Shown piece after piece: positions 51,301 to 60,300 of a stretch of DNA of 64,000 bases. Source of the DNA: Lytechinus variegatus (Eukaryota; Echinodermata; Echinoidea; Temnopleuroida; Toxopneustidae); NCBI RefSeq assembly GCF_018143015.1, contig NC_054753.1:29033462-29097461 (forward strand). Reading direction: 5' to 3'. Both the position numbers and the translations under genes were made by a program. The notes beneath the pieces were generated by a model that saw only the letters and a program-made list of their open reading frames with translations, ran no database searches and had not been told where the DNA came from. Positions within the stretch are counted from its first letter, which is position 1. Each line of letters opens with the position of its first letter.

Positions 51301-54300
51301 AAAGTTTTGCTTCATTTCGCAAAACAGTCATATGCACATCTAGGTCGGTATGCAAATGAGGAACTGATGACATCACTCACTCACTATTTCTTTTTTATTT
51401 TTTTATGTGAAATATGAAATATATTTTTTTCTCGTCATTTTCATGTGAAATGAAGTTTCATTCCTCCCTGAACATGTGGAATTCCATTATTTTAACAGTT
51501 TGTGCTTCAGACAAGGGGGTCCTAATCGTCAAATTTGTAAAAATTGAAATATTGTATAATTCAAACAATAAAAAACAAAAGAAATAGTGAGTGAGCGACA
51601 TCATCGACTCTTTCATTTGGATGTAACTAGCTCGTTCATATAACTATTTTGTTAAAAGTAAGCGAAACTTTGAAATGTCATAACTTTCTTATTTTACATC
51701 CGATTTTGATGAAATTTTCAGCATTGTGCTTGTCTGATTTTTCTCTATTGATTCAAATCAATATTTTTCTGAGGTGGACTTGACCTTTAAGTTCAAACAA
51801 ATAATGGTAAGAAGTTCTACCATTCTTTTTCATGTGTCAATCTTCCAGGATGGTTCCTGTAATGGTCTCCAGCACTATGCTGCCTTGGGACGTGATCTGG
51901 TCGGAGCTCAGCAGGTTAACCTTCATCCATTTGATGTACCACAGGATGTCTACAGCGGGGTGGCTCAGATGGTAAGACTGGATTTATGACATGTTTTATG
52001 GAAAGGGCAGCATGGCTTATTCAAATTAAACAAGGGTGTTTCAGTCGGGTTGTTGTTCAGTCATTTTGTCTGTGTGATTCAGGGGCACATCCAGGATTTT
52101 CCAAGGGGGGGCACATTTTCCCAAGGAAAAATAACCCAAAAATAAAAAAGGACAATTCATCCAAGAAAAAATTGACAAAAAAAGGGTTTTCTCCCCAAAA
52201 TAAAGAACATTTCGTCCACAAAAGACTTTGGCAAGCAAAAAAAAAGTCTTTACTTTTAAAAGGGAGAGGGGCACACTTGAGTTTTATCGGCATTAGTACA
52301 TTTATGCTGTGCCCCCCCCCCCCCTCCCCCCGCAATCAAAATATTAATATTCATATTTCATTGAAATTGTTGATAAAATTGGTGTATTTCCCGTCATAAT
52401 GCTGTAAAACATTAGCAAATAAACAAATATATGTTGTATCAGTTTTTGATAGACAAAACGTAAAAAGAAGTATGAGTTTAATGACGAACAGCGAAAGTGA
52501 TGTATGATGCAAAGCCCTTTGTCAAAGTGAGAAATGTAATATGTGTGGTCGAAATGTGTGTCCAGGTCAGGTAGGATCTTTACTCTTTGATGTTTGTCTC
52601 TCTTATAGGTTGAGGAGCTGCGAAGACAAGATGCAGAGAAAGGAAACAAGATTGCTCAGGCCCTTGCTGGCCACATCAAGAGAAATGTAAGAAATTACTT
52701 TTTATTGTAGAGAGTTTCAAACCTCATTGACTACATACATACATTATGATGAGATAATGTTGTTATAGATTGAAATGATATTGGTGTTCGTTGTGTTGTT
52801 GATAATGGTGTTGAATAGGTGTTGCTAATGGTAATGGTGGACTAGTTAGGGGAAAGGTGTTGTCACTGGTGTGGATATTGGTGTTAATGATGGTATTGTA
52901 ACTGTTCATGTTGGTGCTAATGTTGGTTTTGGTGTTATTGTTTATATAATTGTTTTGGAAGGTGTTTGTGCTGTTATTGTTATATGATGTTACTGTCACT
53001 GATAGTGAGATTAGTGGTGTTTGTGTTATTGTTTGTGGTGTTGGTGAAGATATCAATGGTGTTACAGGTATGTTTTCTTATAATCCATATCATTACACTT
53101 CAGGTTGTGAAGCAGACTGTCATGACAGTAGATTATGATGTTACAGGTCTTGATGTTAGTGCATAGTGTCATGTTTTGCTATTTGCTTTAGTGTTGGAGA
53201 AGGTGTTAGTGGTGTAATTTTTTCTCATAATCAATATTGATACACCTTTCCAGTTTGTGAAGCAGACTGTCATCATAGTGGTGTATGGTGTTATTGGTTT
53301 TGGTGTTAGTGAATTGTGTTATATTATGGTTATAATCCATATCACTACATCTTTGCAGTTTTGAAGCAGATTGTCATAACTGTGGTGTATAGTGTTACTC
53401 TTTTGGTGTAAGTGAACATTGTCATGTTTTCTTATTAATATCATTACACCTTTCCAGGTTGTGAAGCAGACTGTAATGACAGTGGTGTATGGTGTTACGT
53501 CCTATGGCGGCCGGCGTCAGATCCTCAAGCAGCTCAGGGAAGAAGACGACCTCACCATGGATCAGAAATGGTTTGCTGCTGGCTACATCACGCTCAAAGT
53601 CTTCCAGAGTCTTAGAAAGATGTTCACAAAGACCAGAGAAATACAGGTACATGTAATTCCAAAACCTCATAAGTGGTACTATACAGTCTGCTTAAGTTGC
53701 CCTTCCATAAATCACCTCAGTAAAAGCATATTTTTAGATCAGGATGGCCCATATTTGAAGTGCAGTTTGATTAATTCCATGGTATCCCTCAGTCTTAAAA
53801 TTCAAAATTGCACTCACATTATATGTTTCCTATCTTTACTTGGCTCTTTCCTCATGTTTTAATGATAAAGAGAACAATTAAAGTAAGTATTCACAGTCAG
53901 TTATGAAGGCTTAAGTATCAAATAATCTGGCAACTTGTACTTTTAGAGATACCTGTCACAATTGGCTTTCTGTAGATAAACCACAACTTTAGATCAGAGT
54001 TTAAGCTTTGCAGTCCTAAGAGATTCTACTCTATTCTCAGCGCGAATTAAATCAACCTTAGGTTATCTTAAACCATATTATACAATGCCATTTGTCAACT
54101 CATTCACTTAGTAAAGATTGCTGATGTGGTTTACGGTACACCATGTGTGTTATAGAAACAGTGGATAGAAGAAGAGAAGACAGACAGTCAACCTGTCCGA
54201 AACGTCGAGTCTCTCTACTACTCATCATCTCTACTCGCCGACTCAAGCCAGCATCTCCTCATCAGCTCTACTACTCAAGCTGTTCTCACTCAACATTCCT

Positions 54301-57300
54301 TCTGGTTTACAGTCCTTTTTAGGACTATTTTCAAGAAAGAATACTTTACTCTCAAATCTCCACTTGCTCGCCTATCCATTTCTTCTCTTCTTCTATCCAC
54401 TGTTTCTATAAAACACATGGTGTACCGTAAACCACATCAGCAATTGTACATGCCACCATGCAAACCTTCAAACAACATCTTAGTAAAGATTGTTCTCAAC
54501 CTGCACAGAAAAGTGAACCCCAAATAATAGGGAGGGGGAGTTCATTAATATTGAATAAGTAAGATCTAACCTCGCTTCCTTGGAATTGTGGATGAACATT
54601 TATGTTAAGTCTGGGGTTAAACTTTGCTATGATTATCAGAATTCCAACCTGTGTGCCAAGACAGAGTGTTAAAACAATTTGAATCAATATTTTTCAAATT
54701 GATTGAGAATTAGGTTTTATATTAGAATTTCTTTCAATTGAGAGCAAAGGTTTCCATGCACCTGTCCCTCTTAAAAGAGAATGAATCCTTGGTCTCAAAA
54801 GTTGTGCAATACTTGGAAAAAATATGTCATAGCACTACGCGGCACCAGCTTTTCAGCTTTACAGATTAATTGTGAAATCAGGGCCTGAATTAGCCCTCCC
54901 CTCTCCCCGTCTTATTAAGATCAATCCTTCAATCTCTATTAAACACAACCTGTGTCTGTTTTTCTTTGCATCATGATCTTTAGGATTGGGTGACAGAGAG
55001 CGCTTGGTTGATCTCTAAGGCAGGTGAAACGGTAGAATGGGTTACCCCTCTAGATCTGCCCATTTTACAGTAGTATCATAAGACATGCTTATTCTTTCTG
55101 TTTCTTCCTTTGTATTGTAATCTTTAGGATTGGTTGACAGAGAGCGCTTGGCTGATCTCTAAGGCTGGTGAAACGGTAGAATGGGTTACCCCTCTAGATC
55201 TGCCCATTTTACAGTAGTATCATAAGACATGCTTATTCATTCTGTTTCTTCCTTTGTATCGTAATCTTTAGGATTGGTTGACAGAGAGCGCTTGGCTGAT
55301 CTCTAAGGCTGGTGAAACGGTAGAATGGGTTACCCCTCTAGATCTGCCCATTTTACAGTAGTATCATAAGACGTGCTTATTCTTTCTGTTTCTTCCTTTG
55401 TATCGTAATCTTTAGGATTGGTTGACAGAGAGCGCTTGGCTGATCTCTAAGGCAGGTGAAACGGTAGAATGGGTTACCCCTCTAGATCTGCCCATTTTAC
55501 AGTAGTATCATAAGACAAGTCTTATTCTTTCTGTTTCTTCCTTTGTATTGTAACCTTTAGGATTGGTTGACAGAGAGCGCTTGGCTGATCTCTAAGGCTG
55601 GTGAAACGGTAGAATGGGTTACCCCTCTAGATCTGCCCATTTTACAGTAGTATCATAAGACAAGCTTATTCTTTCTGTTTCTTCCTTTGTATCGTAATCT
55701 TTAGGATTGGTTGACAGAGAGCGCTTGGTTGATCTCTAAGGCAGGTGAAACGGTAGAATGGGTTACCCCTCTAGATCTGCCCATTTTACAGTAGTATCAT
55801 AAGACAAGCCTTATTTTTTCTGTATCTTCCTTTTTATCATAATCTTTAGGATTGGTTGACAAGAGAGCTTGGCTGATCTCAAAGGCTGATGAGACGGTAT
55901 TATTTTTTTCTGTATCTTTCTTTGTATCATAATCTTTAGGATTGGTTGACGGAAAGCGCTTGGCTGATCTCTGAGGCTAGTGAAACGGTAGAATGGGTTA
56001 CCTCTTTAGATCTGCCCATTTTGCAGTAGTATCATAAGACAAGTCTTATTCTTTCTGTATCTTCCTTTGTATCGTGATCTTTAAGATTGGTTGACAGAGA
56101 GTGCTTGGCTGATCTCTAAGGCTGGTGAGATGGTAGAATGGGTTACCCATCTAGATCTGCCCATTTTACAGTAGTATCACAAGACGTGCTTATTCTTTCT
56201 GTTTCTTCCTTTGTATCGTAATCTTTAGGATTGGTTGACAGAGAGTGCTTGGTTGATCTCTAAGGCAGGTGAAACGGTAGAATGGGTTACCCCTCTAGAT
56301 CTGCCCATTTTACAGTAGTATCATAAGACGTGCTTATTCTTTCTGTTTCTTCCTTTGTATTGTAATCTTTAGGATTGGTTGACAGAGAGTGCTTGGTTGA
56401 TCTCTAAGGCAGGTGAAACGATAGAAATGGGTTAACCCTATCTAGGCCAGGGTATTTTGGGAGTTCCTATGGCCGGGGGAGGGGCCCTCCCAGGCCCCCC
56501 CTAAGATCTCGGCCGTGGACTGCGCGATCGCGCTGAAAATTGGCACGCGGGTTGTCTGGGACATAATCTACAAGATTGTATAGTAATTTATTTCATGCGA
56601 ATCGCTATTAAGTGATTATGCTAATTTATGCATAATAAGTATGCGAAATCATACTTTTTACTCTAGCTCCCTAAATAAAGCTACAAATGTACTAATTTTT
56701 GGTATAGAAACTCTTTGTGGTGTCCTTAGCAAGAGTACATGAAAAAATTGTGATATCAAATCATTTTCTTATGTATTATATTGTTTTTTGCATTTTCTTA
56801 TGTATTTCTTTTTTTTGACCTTTCGTTTTTCATTGTTTTTTCAATGAAATTTGTTGGGGACTCTTCTGTGATCATAAAAATCATAAAATGAATACATTTA
56901 GACTGGCAAAACTAAAAATAATCATACATTTATGAATTTTGGTTGAAAACACAATTTGCATTGACTTTGTACACGAAATCACGTTTTTGAGCAATTTTCG
57001 GTCTGACATGCACTTACATAATGCTGCGTAATTTCGGAACCACATACCCGGGTGATGCAAAATTGATCTCAAAAGTTGCGCAAGACTTGAAAGTAAAAAC
57101 TCAGCGAGCGGCATAGTAAAAAAAATTCGCACGGCGAAAGTATCGCGCGATTCATTGAGGAGGGGGGCCTCCGAGGCCCCCCCCCCCCCGGCCTAGATAG
57201 GGTTAAACCTCTCGATCTGCCCATTTTACAGTAGTATCATAAGACGTGCTTATTCTTTCTGTTTCTTCCTTTGTATTGTAATCTTTAGGATTGGTTGACA

Positions 57301-60300
57301 GAGAGCGCTTGGTTGATCTCTAAGGCTGGTGAAACGGTAGAATGGGTTACCCCTCTAGATCTGCCCATTTTACAGTAGTATCATAAGACAAGTCTTATTC
57401 TTTCTGTTTCTTCCTTTGTATCGTAATCTTTAAGATTGGTTGACAGAGAGCGCTTGGCTGATCTCTAAGGCAGGTGAAACGGTAGAATGGGTTACCCCTC
57501 TAGATCTGCCCATTTTACAGTAGTATCATAAGACATGCTTATTCTTTCTGTTTCTTCCTTTGTATCGTAATCTTTAGGATTGGTTGACAGAGAGCGCTTG
57601 GTTGATCTCTAAGGCTGGTGAAACGGTAGAATGGGTTACCCCTCTTGGCCTTCCCATCATACAGCCGTATCATAAGAAGAGTCTGAAGCTTATCTCCCAT
57701 GGAGGTCGCAATGTCTATCACGAAGATAGGAATAGTCAGAATGAGTAAGTGTGACACACTGCCATGGATATACTGTTTTTGCTGACCACTGTCAACATGT
57801 AACCCATTGATTGCTGATTTCTGTTAGTCCTGTTAGCTTCGTACAGAAACCACCCAGTTCAGTCGCCAATGGCTTTAGTTCAAATGCAAAATATATAAGC
57901 AATGTTAAATGGAAATTTTAGTGATTGGATACATAAAATATGTATTGTAATGTTTGGTTTTTAATTGTTATGGGAAGAGTATGAAGGGAAAGTGCATCTT
58001 AGAATTTGAATTCATAGAAGCTAGAGACAGGTCTTTACGGTACAAGTAGTTGAACTATATTGCCTGAGAGAACATGCATTTTGTATAAAGTTACATTTAC
58101 AGAGGCTAGGTACTGATCTTTACCAAATATTTATTTTTAAGAAGAAATAGTTGAACTATTGTGCCTTCATAGACATGAATGTGACAGTTTGATTGCATGA
58201 AAATTTTATAAAAGGACAAGTCCAACCCAATCAAAAGTTGGTTTGAATAAAAAGTAAAAAAATCCTGCAAGCATAACATGGAAAAATTAATCAAAATTTG
58301 ATGTAAAATAAGAAAGTTATTACATTTTAAAGTTATATGCACATCCTGGTTGGTATGCAAATGAGGAGACTGATGACAACATCCACTCACTATTTCTTTA
58401 TTTTATTATATGAAATATGAAATATTCTAATTTGTCAAGGGAAACAAAGATTGATTCCTTCCTGGACATGTGGAATTAGCATTATTTTGATACTATATGA
58501 TTCAGTCAAGTTGGTCCTTATCATCTAATCTGTTAAAAATTAAAGATTGTATACTTCAAAAAATAAAAAACAAAAGAAATAGTGAGTGAGGGACATCATC
58601 GACTGTCTCATGTGCATGTCACTGAATTGCGCATATAAATGTTTTCTGAAAAATAAGCTAGATTTTAAAATGTCATAACTTTCTCATTTTTCATCCGATT
58701 TTGATGAAATTTTCAGCATTATGCTAGTTTGATTATTCTCTATTTATTCAAATCAACATTTTTCAAGGGTGGACTTGACCTTTAATATTACGTGTATGTC
58801 TAAATCCTCTGGTCCCCTTTCACCCTTGCAGACGACCGGACACGATGAAGCAGAAGAATGCATTCCCACCAAACTTCATTCATTCCCTTGACTCGACTCA
58901 CATGATGCTTACATCTCTCTATTCTCAAAGGTGAGTAACAAGGAAGGTTTATATTCAATTGGTCTAATGCCAATTCGTCTAACTACCAACTCGTCTAATA
59001 TCATTTGGTCTACCAACAGTTCAATGGCATACTAAATATGACCGCAGCTGTAGCTCCAGCTGCTAAAGGTGCTGGTTGCATTCAAGGAATTATCCTTTCA
59101 CCTTACCTGGGTTGATTGCAGCACAATATGGATGAATTTCTTGCTGAAGGAAAACGCGCCATGGCTGAGATGTGAACCCACATCCCTTTTATTGAAAGAC
59201 GAGTCGTAGCCACTAGACCATGACACCCCCCATGAGGTATTCACCTCGCAGTCATCCTCACCCCTTCCACAATATACAAATAGCGAATAGGCATGAGTGC
59301 GATTGTGCGAGATTTCGCATTCGGTGAAAGAAAGATGCTATATTCAACGAGGCATTAGCCGAAATGATAACGCCTCGTTGAATAGAGCGTTTCTTTCTTT
59401 CACCGAATGCGAAATCTCGCACCATTGCACGAATAAGAATATTCGCTATTTGTGTTGTACAACGCCTCAGAATCTAGCGAAAATATGAAAAAAAAAGAGT
59501 TTTTCCCTCCAGTAATCTATGAAAAGGGAGCAAAAATATTGAAAGCGAAAAGCAAAATCCCACAAGCCGGGCCCACAAGCGCACATGATCTTGGACAGCA
59601 TTGCGCATTTAGCCAGCGGGCTGTACGCGCATTGTCACCTTATTCAATGAAATCGCATTGTGATGTCACCTCCTAAAGCCGTGCAATGGTACATTTTGGA
59701 TGGTACGTCTTGTGTGCAACGGTATGAATGTGTGACATTCAGCCTCCCATTTGATCGCGTACAACAAGCTAAGTAGGCGTTGTACAATATTAATCACCTT
59801 AACTAAGTGTTTTGTTGCTTGCTTAAACAAGGGTAGCAAAAAGGTTTCTGCCATCATTCTTCCATAATGTTCCAATTATTTTCTTTGTTTTATCTTTCAG
59901 AGCTGGTATCACTTTTGCTTCTGTTCACGACTGTTACTGGACCCATGCCAGCTCTGTCAACCAAATGAACAAGGTATGAAATGCCTCTATACACATTCAT
60001 TTATCTTGATTTTCTCATTTTCTTTCTTTCAAGTCAATAATTATGAATTAGCAGCACCCAACAATTATGAAACTATAGCTTGTATTGTTTGCAATTCCTC
60101 TGGGGTCAGTAGCCATTTTATAATAATGGTCTTTATTGGTACTCAAAAAACATTTGTTGCAGCCAAAGGCTGAATTACAAATGCTAGTACAAGGTAAAAA
60201 ATATAACATATAAATTGACAAAAAAACGCAAATATACAAACAAGGTATATATCATATATACATAAAAAGATAAAAATAAGTAAGTAAAAATAAAAACAGC

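Noticed and set aside
54940..57577. CRISPR-like array
   Set aside because: The regular repeats are partial exon copies in a eukaryotic intron, with no short-repeat/unique-spacer structure.
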